From: Aquificaceae bacterium
Lineage (GTDB): Bacteria > Aquificota > Aquificia > Aquificales > Aquificaceae
DNA length: 5,311 bases
Reading direction: 5' to 3'
NCBI GenBank assembly: GCA_015487835.1
Contig: WFOY01000165.1
Span: 1 to 5,311, forward strand
Part shown: positions 1 through 5,311 of the stretch, piece by piece
Numbering within the stretch: position 1 is the stretch's first letter
Layout: each line of letters starts with the position of its first letter
Position numbers and translations under genes: made by a program
Notes under the pieces: generated by a model
What the model was told of the DNA's origin: nothing
The model's input: only the letters and a program-made list of their open reading frames with translations
Databases searched by the model: none

Positions 1-819
1 CTGTTTTAACCTCTCGACCGTTAAGGGGCTCTTCAGGCTGAGAGGAACTCTCTCTACCTTTACGCCGTCCTCCTCCAGCACGATCATGTTGAAGGCCTTT
101 TCCTCTCCCGCCTCGGAGAAGTCGATCTGGTAGAGGGTCCCCGTATAAAAGGCCCTCGTGGGTATGCCTTTAACCTCCTGGTACCTGTGCACGTGACCGA
201 GGGCAACGTAGTGGAACGTGTGGGAGAAGCTTGAGGGGTGGACGGCGAAGTAGTCGGTGATCGTGGCCTCCCTCTCTGTTCTCGTGAACCTCGCCCCCGC
301 CACGAAGAGGTGGGCAAGGAGTATCCTGTACCTGAACCCCTTTACCGCGTCCGCAAGGTACCTTAGGAAGGCACCTACGATCTCGCTGTAGTTCTTCTTC
401 GCCTCCTCCCCCGCAGGTGTCAGGACCCTCTCCGAGGGGTAGGGGAGGCAGGCTACGCCAAGATCCCCGTACTCGAAGACGCAGTTATCCTTGCTCGGCC
501 TGTCGAAGATGTGAACGTTGGCGAGCTTGGAGAGGCCCTTTATGCTCTTCATAAAATCGTAGCTGTCGTGGTTCCCTGAGATCACGACCACCTCGGTCCC
601 TATGTCTCTGAACCTAAGGAATAGGTCGAAGATGATCTCCTTCGACTCGTTGTCTGGGTTGGCCTTGTCGAAAACGTCCCCGGCTATGAGAACCAGGTCG
701 GGGATCGTCTCCTTAGCGAACTCTACCACCTGGTCCAGGGCGTAAACCAGGTCTGGGTTCCTGCTCACCTTTCCGAGAGTCTTCCCGGCGTGGAGGTCAG
801 CGATGTGCAAGATCTTCAT
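1..819 (-). CDS. sbcD: SbcD/Mre11-family DNA double-strand break nuclease (3' part beyond window)
   Basis: Encodes a calcineurin-like metallophosphoesterase of the SbcD/Mre11 type. In this family the protein works with the SbcC/Rad50 ATPase as a Mn-dependent exonuclease/endonuclease on DNA ends and hairpins in the cytoplasm. From the ATG at 819 the frame is open for 273 codons to the window edge, and all five phosphodiesterase motifs are visible in order: DLH (D8, H10), GDVFD (47-51), GNHD (82-85, H84 the likely catalytic His), AH (H170) and GHVH (208-211). Family members are roughly 380-400 residues, so about 100 or more C-terminal residues, including the capping region, lie outside. The first 23 bases overlap the end of the LOG gene. 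AAGGAA just upstream and AGGAGG further upstream can serve as ribosome binding site. An sbcC gene would be expected to follow but cannot be seen. Other metallophosphoesterases share some motifs, but the DLHxGK start and full motif set favour SbcD. Confidence 0.9.
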   Translation of the reverse strand, partial: MKILHIADLHAGKTLGKVSRNPDLVYALDQVVEFAKETIPDLVLIAGDVFDKANPDNESKEIIFDLFLRFRDIGTEVVVISGNHDSYDFMKSIKGLSKLANVHIFDRPSKDNCVFEYGDLGVACLPYPSERVLTPAGEEAKKNYSEIVGAFLRYLADAVKGFRYRILLAHLFVAGARFTRTEREATITDYFAVHPSSFSHTFHYVALGHVHRYQEVKGIPTRAFYTGTLYQIDFSEAGEEKAFNMIVLEEDGVKVERVPLSLKSPLTVERLKQ

Positions 820-1555
820 GGTTCCTTATTATCCTCCTCAGCTTCTCCATAAAACTGGTCTCCTCACCGTAGTACTCTTCGAGAAACTTGTACTTCTCTT
901 TGCTCCTCTTGTAGATTATGTCGATCACCTCCTGGGGTGTGTCCACGAGGCTCGTCAGATCAAGGTCTGACTCGTCTATCGTCCCGAACCTGACCATGTA
1001 GTTCCTCATGTACTCGATCAGGGGTTCCCAGAACTCCCTCCCAAAGAGTATTATAGGAAACCTGTAGCTCTTCCCAGTCTGGATCAGGGTGAGGGCCTCG
1101 AAGAGCTCATCGAAGGTCCCGAAACCTCCCGGAAAGATAACGTAAGCTAACGAGTACTTGAGAAGCATGACCTTCCTTACGAAGAAGTAGTCGAACTTGA
1201 GGGATATGTTCTGGTACCTGTTTGGGTGCTGCTCCCTCGGGATCTCTATGTTAAGCCCTACGGATAGTGTCCCGCTGTCGTAAGCTCCCCTGTTGGCAGC
1301 CTCCATTATGCCCGGTCCCCCACCGGTGATGATCGCGTACCCGATCTTGCCTAAGTTAAAGGCCGTCTCGTAGGCAAGCCTGTAGTACTTGTCCTTCTCC
1401 TTGCTCCTCGAACTCCCGAAGAAGGTAACGGCGGGGCCAACGTTGGCGAGGTCGTCAAAGCCCTGGACGAACTCACTCATTATCTTGAGAACCCTCCAGG
1501 TGTCCCCCTGCCTTAACTTAAGCTCCTCTATGATCTTTAGGCTGTCCTTATTCAT
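797..1555 (-). CDS. LOG family (TIGR00730) Rossmann-fold nucleotide phosphoribohydrolase-like protein
   Basis: A 252-residue cytoplasmic protein of the LOG family. Characterised members cleave the N-glycosidic bond of nucleoside 5'-monophosphates, including cytokinin ribotides; older annotation wrongly calls them lysine decarboxylases. Diagnostic motifs are GGGPGIMEAANRGA at 78-91 and PGGFGTFDE at 142-150, the family's PGGxGTxxE signature, with conserved Arg127-Lys128 before the latter. A typical Rossmann strand (VTFFGSSR, 43-50) begins the fold. The extra 40 or so residues before it and a charged helical C-terminus make it longer than the roughly 190-residue plant-like LOGs. The ATG at 1555 lies inside the upstream small gene (shared ATGAATAA, 8 bases), with AAGGG at 1562-1566 as ribosome binding site, so translation is probably coupled. 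Its 3' end overlaps sbcD by 23 bases. The fold and family are secure; the physiological substrate is unknown, and no decarboxylase role should be assumed. Confidence 0.9.
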   Translation of the reverse strand: MNKDSLKIIEELKLRQGDTWRVLKIMSEFVQGFDDLANVGPAVTFFGSSRSKEKDKYYRLAYETAFNLGKIGYAIITGGGPGIMEAANRGAYDSGTLSVGLNIEIPREQHPNRYQNISLKFDYFFVRKVMLLKYSLAYVIFPGGFGTFDELFEALTLIQTGKSYRFPIILFGREFWEPLIEYMRNYMVRFGTIDESDLDLTSLVDTPQEVIDIIYKRSKEKYKFLEEYYGEETSFMEKLRRIIRNHEDLAHR

Positions 1556-1754
1556 GGAGGTCCCTTATCAGATCCTGGATCTTAAGCTTCTCGCTGTTTA
1601 CAATGAGGTTCACCCTGACGGGGTATCTAACGTAGTGTTTTCCCTTCTTTACCTTGGAGGACTTGACCTTTTTGTGCTGATAAGCCTTCTTCTGGGAGGA
1701 GAAGACGGGCATGACGAGGATCAAAAGCGGGAGTACGAACAGGAAGATCCTCAT
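1548..1754 (-). CDS. Small exported basic protein of unknown function
   Basis: I do not recognise this 68-residue protein. Residues 1-20 look like a signal peptide: Met-Arg, then an uninterrupted hydrophobic core (IFLFVLPLLILVMPVF), then Ser-Ser. A cleavage after Ser19 (VFS|SQ) satisfies the -3/-1 rule. The remaining 49 residues are very basic, with about 11 lysines concentrated at residues 22-39 (KK, HKK, KVKKGK), followed by a beta-like stretch (YPVRVNLIV) and a short helix-like tail (IQDLIRDLHE). It has no cysteine, so it is not a lipoprotein. The ATG sits one base after the dnaN stop, and GAGGG at the end of dnaN can serve as ribosome binding site. Its stop overlaps the LOG start. This exact fit between two firm genes, plus the signal peptide, argues that it is real and not chance. 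An uncleaved single-pass membrane anchor is the alternative to secretion. Confidence 0.7.
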   Translation of the reverse strand: MRIFLFVLPLLILVMPVFSSQKKAYQHKKVKSSKVKKGKHYVRYPVRVNLIVNSEKLKIQDLIRDLHE

Positions 1755-1755
1755 C

Positions 1756-2847
1756 TTAGACCCTCATCGGCATAATTATACACCTGTAGGGGTCCCTCTC
1801 GTAGTCCTCCGCCTCTACGAGGGCTGCCGTGTCGGGTGTGGTGAACCTCATCCAAACCCTCTCAGAGTCGAAGGCGTCCAGGGCCTCCATTATGTACTTC
1901 CCGTTGAAACCTATCTCGAAGGGCTCACCCACGTAGTCCACATCCACCTCTTCCCTGCCCTCGCCGAACTCAGGGTCCATGAACTCGAAGACGGCCAGGT
2001 TGTCGCTCAGGGTTATCTTCACTGGGAAGATCTTGCCCTCCGCAAGGCTGGAGAGCCTCTTGAGGGCCCTCCTCACGTCCTCCACGTTCACCAGGACCTC
2101 CGCTGAGAACTCCTTAGGTATCACGGCGAGGTAGTCAGGGTACTCACCCTCCAAGAGTCTTATCACCAGCCTCCACTCCTCACTCGTGAGGTAGGCGAAG
2201 CTCCCGTCCTCGCTCTTTGATATCCTTACGCTCTCTATACCTGTGATCAGCTTCTTTATCACCTTCAGGCTCTTCCTTGGTATCAGCAGCTCCTCCGAGA
2301 AGTTCCCCTCGGGCTCGTAGAGGGCCAGCCTGTGCCCGTCTGATCCTACGAAGTGGACCCTGTCCTCGTGCCCTCTCAAAAACATACCCTGTAGGGCTAT
2401 CCTGGTCTCCTCCTTGGCTATGGCGTACTCTACCCTCTCTATACCTTCCAGTATCAGGTTGCCGCTCACCTCCTCCTCCCCCTCCATGGTCTCAGGGAAC
2501 TCGGGGAAGTCCTCCGTTGGAACGGTGGGGAGCTTGAACTTGCTCCTGCCTCCCGTGAGCACGAGCTTGTCTCCGTCCGTCTCCATGTAGAGGATCGCCG
2601 AGGTCAGGTTCTTCACGATGTCCGACAGGCTCCTCGAGCTTACACAGACAGAACCTCCCTCGTCCACCTCCGCCTTAACGTTAAGTACGAGGTAGTTCTC
2701 GAGATCCGTTGCCTTCACCGTTAGCCTTCCGTCCTCCGCAGATATGAGGAAGTTGGTAAGTATGGGCAGTGCAGACTTCTTCTCCGTGGCCTCCCTGGCT
2801 TTCTTGAGGGCCTCTTCGAACTCCTCCCTGTCGATCTGGATCTTCAT
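1756..2847 (-). CDS. dnaN: DNA polymerase III beta subunit (sliding clamp)
   Basis: Encodes the ring-shaped homodimeric clamp that tethers the replicative polymerase, and other clamp-binding proteins, to DNA. At 363 residues it is the normal family length and has three clamp folds, roughly 1-120, 128-245 and 250-363. Recognisable landmarks are the [10 protein letters not shown] segment (23-32) of domain 1, [10 protein letters not shown] (146-155) and [11 protein letters not shown] (168-178) of domain 2, LLEGEYPDY (231-239) at the domain 2/3 linker, [10 protein letters not shown] (314-323), and the C-terminal IMPMRV (358-363), which forms part of the peptide-binding pocket. The glutamate in LLEGEYPDY stands where many clamps have Arg or Lys before the aromatic residue, a mild variation. 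The ATG at 2847 has a strong GGAGGGG site at 2852-2858. It lies 18 bases after the FkbM-family gene, and the stop is one base before the small exported-protein gene. It is not next to dnaA or recF in this window. Confidence 0.97.
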   Translation of the reverse strand: MKIQIDREEFEEALKKAREATEKKSALPILTNFLISAEDGRLTVKATDLENYLVLNVKAEVDEGGSVCVSSRSLSDIVKNLTSAILYMETDGDKLVLTGGRSKFKLPTVPTEDFPEFPETMEGEEEVSGNLILEGIERVEYAIAKEETRIALQGMFLRGHEDRVHFVGSDGHRLALYEPEGNFSEELLIPRKSLKVIKKLITGIESVRISKSEDGSFAYLTSEEWRLVIRLLEGEYPDYLAVIPKEFSAEVLVNVEDVRRALKRLSSLAEGKIFPVKITLSDNLAVFEFMDPEFGEGREEVDVDYVGEPFEIGFNGKYIMEALDAFDSERVWMRFTTPDTAALVEAEDYERDPYRCIIMPMRV

Positions 2848-2851
2848 CTTT

Positions 2852-2858
2852 CCCCTCC
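2852..2858 (-). promoter_or_regulatory. Ribosome binding site of dnaN
   Basis: GGAGGGG on the minus strand, ending 4 bases before the dnaN ATG, or 6 bases if counted from the GGAGG core. It lies in the 18-base gap after the methyltransferase stop and fixes the dnaN start at 2847. The gap is too short for a terminator, so dnaN is probably co-transcribed with the upstream gene. Confidence 0.75.
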
Positions 2859-2865
2859 GTCTTAA

Positions 2866-3684
2866 CTATTTTAAAGGTTCGCAGAATAGATCCGAGGTCC
2901 TTCCCCTGGGGATGTCCTTGTCGGTAATGACTTCCCTAATCCTCAGCTTTCTGAAGCCGTCCGAGAGAAAGATCTTGTAGCCGAGATCCCTGATCAGCCC
3001 AAAGATCTCCCTCCTGTAATCTTCCGGTGAGTGTTTGAAGACCTCCACCATGAGGTGGGGTCTCGTCCTCTCGACAAGGGGGATGAGGGTTTTCAAAAGG
3101 TGGAGGTCGTAGCCTTCCGCGTCTATCTTGATGAACCTCAACCTTTCCATGTAGTCTTTGAGGAAGCTGTAGCCGAATATATCCTGGATCGTTGTCCCGA
3201 CCACCTCCAGCTTGAAGAGGTGTCCGTGCTTCCAGAGGGGCACGTCAGGATGGTACCCGCCGTTACAGAACCCTGGGTCCGAGTACTCGAAGACCATGTC
3301 CGCACCCCCTTCCGTTACCGCAGCCATAACAGGTAGTATGTTGGCCCTGTCCATGTTCAGCAGGGCGTTCTTCTGGAGAACCTTGAAGACGAAAGGGTTG
3401 GGCTCCACAGCTATCACAAGACCCTCTTTACCCACGATCAGGGCAGGTATTATGGATGTGTCCCCCGTGTGGGCACCTATGTCTATGTATAGATCTCCGG
3501 GTCTTAGGAAGCTCTTTAGGCCTTCTACGTCCCACCTCTCAAAGTCCTTGGGACCCTCCGCCGGATGCAGCCACCTGGCGTAGAGGAACTTCCCGATCCC
3601 CTCTACCTGGAACTCCTCAACTCTGTAACCGTAAATCTTTATACTTGGCTTCCAGATGAGGTACACAAAGTCCTTTAACTTCAT
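2866..3684 (-). CDS. FkbM-family SAM-dependent methyltransferase
   Basis: A 272-residue class I methyltransferase of the FkbM family, most of whose known members O-methylate sugars, polysaccharides or small molecules; the acceptor here is unknown. The SAM-binding loop is YIDIGAHTGDTS (66-77, DxGxxxG at 68-74), followed by the ribose-binding acid in AVEPNPFVF (92-100, Glu94). The family's signature FIKIDAEGYD lies at 184-193. The C-terminal part (RPHLMVEVF onward) follows the usual FkbM ending. No signal peptide or clear membrane segment is present. The gene starts 12 bases after bioB stops and ends 18 bases before dnaN. The start is uncertain: the ATG at 3684 has no good ribosome binding site, while a GTG at 3666 (codon 7) is preceded by AAAGGA about 4 bases away. 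I keep the ATG because it gives the fuller N-terminus and sits close to the bioB stop. Family assignment is firm. Confidence 0.9.
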   Translation of the reverse strand: MKLKDFVYLIWKPSIKIYGYRVEEFQVEGIGKFLYARWLHPAEGPKDFERWDVEGLKSFLRPGDLYIDIGAHTGDTSIIPALIVGKEGLVIAVEPNPFVFKVLQKNALLNMDRANILPVMAAVTEGGADMVFEYSDPGFCNGGYHPDVPLWKHGHLFKLEVVGTTIQDIFGYSFLKDYMERLRFIKIDAEGYDLHLLKTLIPLVERTRPHLMVEVFKHSPEDYRREIFGLIRDLGYKIFLSDGFRKLRIREVITDKDIPRGRTSDLFCEPLK

Positions 3685-3696
3685 CCAAGTAACATT

Positions 3697-4701
3697 CTAA
3701 CTCAGCACCTCCTCCTTCCGACGGGATCCCAGGTCTTCAAGGAGCTGGTAGTCCTTCCTTATATCCCTCCCAGCTCTGGTGAGGTAACCCCCCACCATCA
3801 TGGCGTTCACCATGAGGGTCGCCATCCCGTGGAAGTCTCTCAGGTTCTGCTCCCGGCCGCCGCAGAGCCTCAGCTCAGCTTTGGGGTTCGTGAACCTGAA
3901 CATGGCTATTATCTTGAGTGCTTCGAGAGGCTTTACCCCCGGGGCGTTCTCGAGGGGGGTCCCGGGTATGGGCATAAGGAAGTTAAGGGGTATGGAGTCC
4001 ACCTCTAACTCTCTGTAGGTGAGGGCCAGATCTACCCTGTCCTCATCGGACTCACCCATACCGAATATGCCTCCGGAGCAGGTGGAGAGGCCTACCTTCT
4101 TGACCCTCTTTATGGTCTCGAACCTGTCCTCCCACCTGTGGGTGGTGACTATTTTGGGGAAGAAGTTCTTAGAGGTCTCCAGGTTGTGGTTTATCCTCCT
4201 TACCCCCGCCTCCTTCAGTTTCTTAAGGCTCTCCTCGTCCAGGGTCCCTGCGGACACGCAGACGTTTATCGGGATCTTCTCCACCTCCTTTATCTCCCTA
4301 ACCGCCTCGGCGATCCTGTCCACCTCCTCAGGGGAGGCCTGCTTTCCCGCTAAGACTATACAGTACCTGTTGGCACCGAACTCCACACCCCTCTCGGCAC
4401 CCTCCACCATCTCCTCCTTAGGGACAAGCCCGTATATGTTTATGGGGGTTTTGTAGAACTTGGACTGGGCGCAGAAGCTACAGTCCTCAGAGCAGGCCCC
4501 GCTCTTTGCGTTTATTATGGAGCAGAACTCTATCTCGTTCTCTGGGAAGAACCTCCTCTTCACCTTCTGGGCGAAGTGGGTCAGGAAGGCAACGTAGTCG
4601 TCCGGGACCCTCAGGATACCGAGGGCCTCCTCCTTGGATAGGGGTTCGTACTCTACCGCCTTCCTGTAAACATCTATGATAAAGGTCTCATACCTGTCCA
4701 T
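3697..4701 (-). CDS. bioB: Biotin synthase
   Basis: Radical SAM enzyme that inserts sulfur into dethiobiotin in the last step of biotin synthesis. It uses a 4Fe-4S cluster to cleave SAM and an auxiliary 2Fe-2S cluster as sulfur donor. The 334-residue protein has the radical SAM triad in SGACSEDCSFCAQS (C70, C74, C77). The expected auxiliary cluster ligands are also present: C114 (NRYCIVLAG), C148 (INVCVSAG), C208 (LSTCSGGIFGMGE) and R278 (ELRLCGGRE). NHNLETS at 171-177 and the closing GGYLTRAGRD are also typical. Compared with the E. coli enzyme, the triad sits about 17 residues later, so the N-terminus is longer while the C-terminus is shorter. The ATG at 4701 has an ideal Shine-Dalgarno. 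No other biotin gene is in view. It is the first gene of the leftward unit and is divergent from mtnB. All catalytic residues I can check are intact. Confidence 0.97.
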   Translation of the reverse strand: MDRYETFIIDVYRKAVEYEPLSKEEALGILRVPDDYVAFLTHFAQKVKRRFFPENEIEFCSIINAKSGACSEDCSFCAQSKFYKTPINIYGLVPKEEMVEGAERGVEFGANRYCIVLAGKQASPEEVDRIAEAVREIKEVEKIPINVCVSAGTLDEESLKKLKEAGVRRINHNLETSKNFFPKIVTTHRWEDRFETIKRVKKVGLSTCSGGIFGMGESDEDRVDLALTYRELEVDSIPLNFLMPIPGTPLENAPGVKPLEALKIIAMFRFTNPKAELRLCGGREQNLRDFHGMATLMVNAMMVGGYLTRAGRDIRKDYQLLEDLGSRRKEEVLS

Positions 4702-4705
4702 ACCA

Positions 4706-4715
4706 TCACCTCCTT
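4706..4715 (-). promoter_or_regulatory. Ribosome binding site of bioB
   Basis: AAGGAGGTGA on the minus strand matches the standard anti-Shine-Dalgarno sequence over ten bases. The GGAGG core is 7 bases from the ATG at 4701. It sets the bioB start and suggests efficient translation of the first gene of the leftward unit. Confidence 0.85.
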
Positions 4716-4728
4716 CGAGAGTAGGATC

Positions 4729-4734
4729 AATATA
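4729..4734 (-). promoter_or_regulatory. Possible -10 element for the bioB-led unit
   Basis: TATATT on the minus strand, about 28 bases upstream of the bioB ATG, would place the transcription start near 4722, just ahead of the Shine-Dalgarno. I see no matching -35 hexamer at 16-18 bases and no TG extension, so this rests on the AT-rich tract and on the need for a promoter in this short divergent region. The true promoter could be elsewhere, even inside mtnB. Confidence 0.25.
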
Positions 4735-4746
4735 ATAACCAAATGC

Positions 4747-4755
4747 TGGTATAAT
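4747..4755 (+). promoter_or_regulatory. Extended -10 promoter for mtnB
   Basis: TGGTATAAT on the plus strand is a perfect sigma-70-type -10 hexamer (4750-4755) with the TGn extension immediately before it. The predicted start is near 4762, giving a leader of about 17 bases before the GTG at 4779. The position 17 bases upstream reads TCAATA, a poor -35, but extended -10 promoters often do without one. A second TATAAT occurs 19 bases upstream at 4731-4736 without a TG extension or a recognisable -35. Confidence 0.6.
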
Positions 4756-4757
4756 AT

Positions 4758-4774
4758 CCCCTCTTCCGAGGGGG
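4758..4774 (+). promoter_or_regulatory. mtnB ribosome binding site within a short inverted repeat
   Basis: GAGGGGG at 4768-4774 is the only Shine-Dalgarno-like sequence before the GTG at 4779, 4 bases away. CCCCTC at 4758-4763 is an exact inverted complement of GAGGGG at 4768-4773 with a TTCC loop, so a transcript starting upstream of 4758 could fold over the ribosome binding site. A transcript starting near 4762 from the proximal promoter would lack most of the left arm. There is no T-run after the right arm, so it is not a terminator for plus-strand transcripts. Confidence 0.45.
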
Positions 4775-4778
4775 CGAG

Positions 4779-5311
4779 GTGTTCAAGGAGAAGTTCAGGG
4801 AGAAGTTAAGGTCGGTAGTAGAGGCGGGGAGATACTTGGATAATAAGGGCTGGGTCCCCGCAACGAGCGGGAACATATCCGTAAGGATCTCCGAAGACCT
4901 GATCGCCATAACCCCCTCCGGTAAGCCCAAGGGATCCCTCTCCGAAGAGGACCTGGTCCTGGTAGGTATGGACGGCAGCCCTGTCTCTGGGGGCAAACCC
5001 TCCGCCGAGACAAAACTCCACCTCACGGTTTACCGATCTTTCCCCCAAGCTGGTGCCGTTGTCCACGCCCACACACCCGGATCAACCGTTATCTCCAGGA
5101 TCCTGGAGGACAAGGTTGTCCTTGAGAACTACGAACTTCTCAAAGCCCTGGAGGGCATAGACACCCACCAGGTCAAGGTTGAGGTCCCCATCTTCGAGAA
5201 CGACCAGGACATGGAGAGGATCTCTCTGAGGCTTGAAGCCTTCTTCAGGGAGAACCCGACCGTGAGGGCCTTTCTCCTCTCCTCCCACGGGATCTACACC
5301 TGGGCTTCAAG
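4779..5311 (+). CDS. mtnB: Methylthioribulose-1-phosphate dehydratase, class II aldolase family (3' end beyond window)
   Basis: Zn-dependent cytoplasmic enzyme of the methionine salvage pathway that dehydrates methylthioribulose-1-phosphate to a diketo-phosphopentane. The frame is open for 177 codons plus two bases; family members are about 200-210 residues, so the C-terminal helix is missing. The order of motifs is that of MtnB and not of fuculose or ribulose aldolases: GWVPATSGNIS (24-34), TPSGKPKGSL (45-54), SAETKLH (75-81), VVHAHTPGSTV (94-104) with zinc ligands H96 and H98, YELLKAL (118-124), VPIFENDQD (136-144), and SHGIYTW (169-175) with the likely third ligand H170. GTG at 4779 is the only plausible start, because an in-frame TAA lies at 4752-4754 and no other start codon comes between. 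After HGIYTW the sequence reads Ala-Ser where the family usually has Gly, at the extreme window end. It is divergent from bioB and has its own promoter. Confidence 0.87.
   Translation, partial: MFKEKFREKLRSVVEAGRYLDNKGWVPATSGNISVRISEDLIAITPSGKPKGSLSEEDLVLVGMDGSPVSGGKPSAETKLHLTVYRSFPQAGAVVHAHTPGSTVISRILEDKVVLENYELLKALEGIDTHQVKVEVPIFENDQDMERISLRLEAFFRENPTVRAFLLSSHGIYTWAS

Larger units (their letters stand above)
1..4701 (-). other. Probable six-gene operon led by bioB
   Basis: bioB, the FkbM-family gene, dnaN, the small exported-protein gene, the LOG gene and sbcD all run leftward with junctions of +12, +18, +1, -8 and -23 bases. None of the gaps can hold a promoter plus terminator, and I see no hairpin with a T-run between genes. 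Internal promoters inside coding sequence remain possible, particularly ahead of dnaN. Co-transcription is inferred from spacing only. Confidence 0.6.

Noticed and set aside
84..317. Minus-strand 77-codon frame overlapping sbcD in another frame
   Set aside because: It is an out-of-frame reading of the SbcD coding region, Arg/Ser/Thr/Pro-rich, with no motif.
1389..1775. Plus-strand open frame of 128 codons
   Set aside because: It is antisense to the LOG and small-protein genes and to the end of dnaN, has low-complexity composition, shows no recognisable motif, and conflicts with firmly identified genes.
3212..3583. Plus-strand open frame of 123 codons inside the methyltransferase gene
   Set aside because: It lies opposite the SAM-binding region of a clear FkbM protein and has the Ser/Pro-rich, motif-free look of a shadow frame.
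3681..3695. Four-codon minicistron between bioB and the methyltransferase gene as a regulatory leader peptide
   Set aside because: It is too short, lacks its own ribosome binding site and has no attenuator-like codon run; it is kept only as a note on possible reinitiation.
4019..4456. Plus-strand open frame of 145 codons inside bioB
   Set aside because: It is antisense to the catalytic region of biotin synthase, where every expected residue is intact; its hydrophobic Ser/Leu content is what reversed Glu/Lys-rich codons give.
4731..4756. ACC/GGT half-sites around AAATGCT with flanking AT-rich arms, suggesting a BirA- or BioR-like operator ahead of bioB
   Set aside because: Only three bases on each side are truly complementary, the 7-base spacing does not fit the BirA operator, and no BioR-type TTATCTATAA-like sequence is present.
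4758..4778. GC-rich hairpin followed by an AT tract on the minus strand, as a terminator for leftward transcripts
   Set aside because: The following minus-strand bases (ATATTATACC) are not a T-run, and no leftward gene precedes it; the arrangement fits a ribosome binding site and promoter overlap better.
4727..5072. Several overlapping minus-strand open frames to the right of bioB
   Set aside because: They are antisense to mtnB, whose motifs are unmistakable; they show no family signature.

Overview
This window looks like a piece of a thermophilic, deep-branching bacterial chromosome. The bacterial sliding clamp excludes an archaeon. Heavy use of AGG/AGA for arginine and ATA for isoleucine, Lys/Glu-rich proteins, very tight gene packing and the general style of the proteins fit an Aquificales-like chemolithotroph. 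That placement is an inference from sequence style with no database comparison. Base composition looks even throughout (GC-rich, by eye only), and no gene looks recently acquired.

Layout. Six genes run leftward on the minus strand as one probable transcription unit. In transcription order they are bioB (biotin synthase, 3697-4701), an FkbM-family methyltransferase (2866-3684), dnaN (sliding clamp, 1756-2847), a small unrecognised gene for an exported basic protein (1548-1754), a LOG/TIGR00730-family protein (797-1555), and an SbcD/Mre11-type nuclease that runs off the left edge (1-819). Successive genes are separated by 12, 18 and 1 bases, and then overlap by 8 and 23 bases. To the right, after a 77-base divergent intergenic region, an mtnB-like methylthioribulose-1-phosphate dehydratase gene (4779 onward, plus strand) runs off the right edge.

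How the genes relate. dnaN and sbcD both serve DNA replication and repair. LOG proteins act on nucleoside monophosphates, bioB makes a cofactor, and mtnB belongs to methionine salvage. BioB consumes S-adenosylmethionine and the FkbM protein probably binds it. MtnB recycles methylthioadenosine, a different SAM-derived product, so any functional link is loose. The grouping resembles the mixed-function operons of compact thermophile genomes more than a dedicated pathway.

Regulatory sequence is concentrated in 4702-4778. It holds a consensus extended -10 promoter for mtnB, a very strong Shine-Dalgarno for bioB, and a 6-bp inverted repeat that could cover the mtnB ribosome binding site. I see no tRNA, rRNA, CRISPR array, insertion sequence, prophage part or convincing terminator. 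I found no defence system or other clearly undescribed system. The most open items are the small exported protein, the mtnB leader hairpin, the FkbM start and a possible base error at the right edge.
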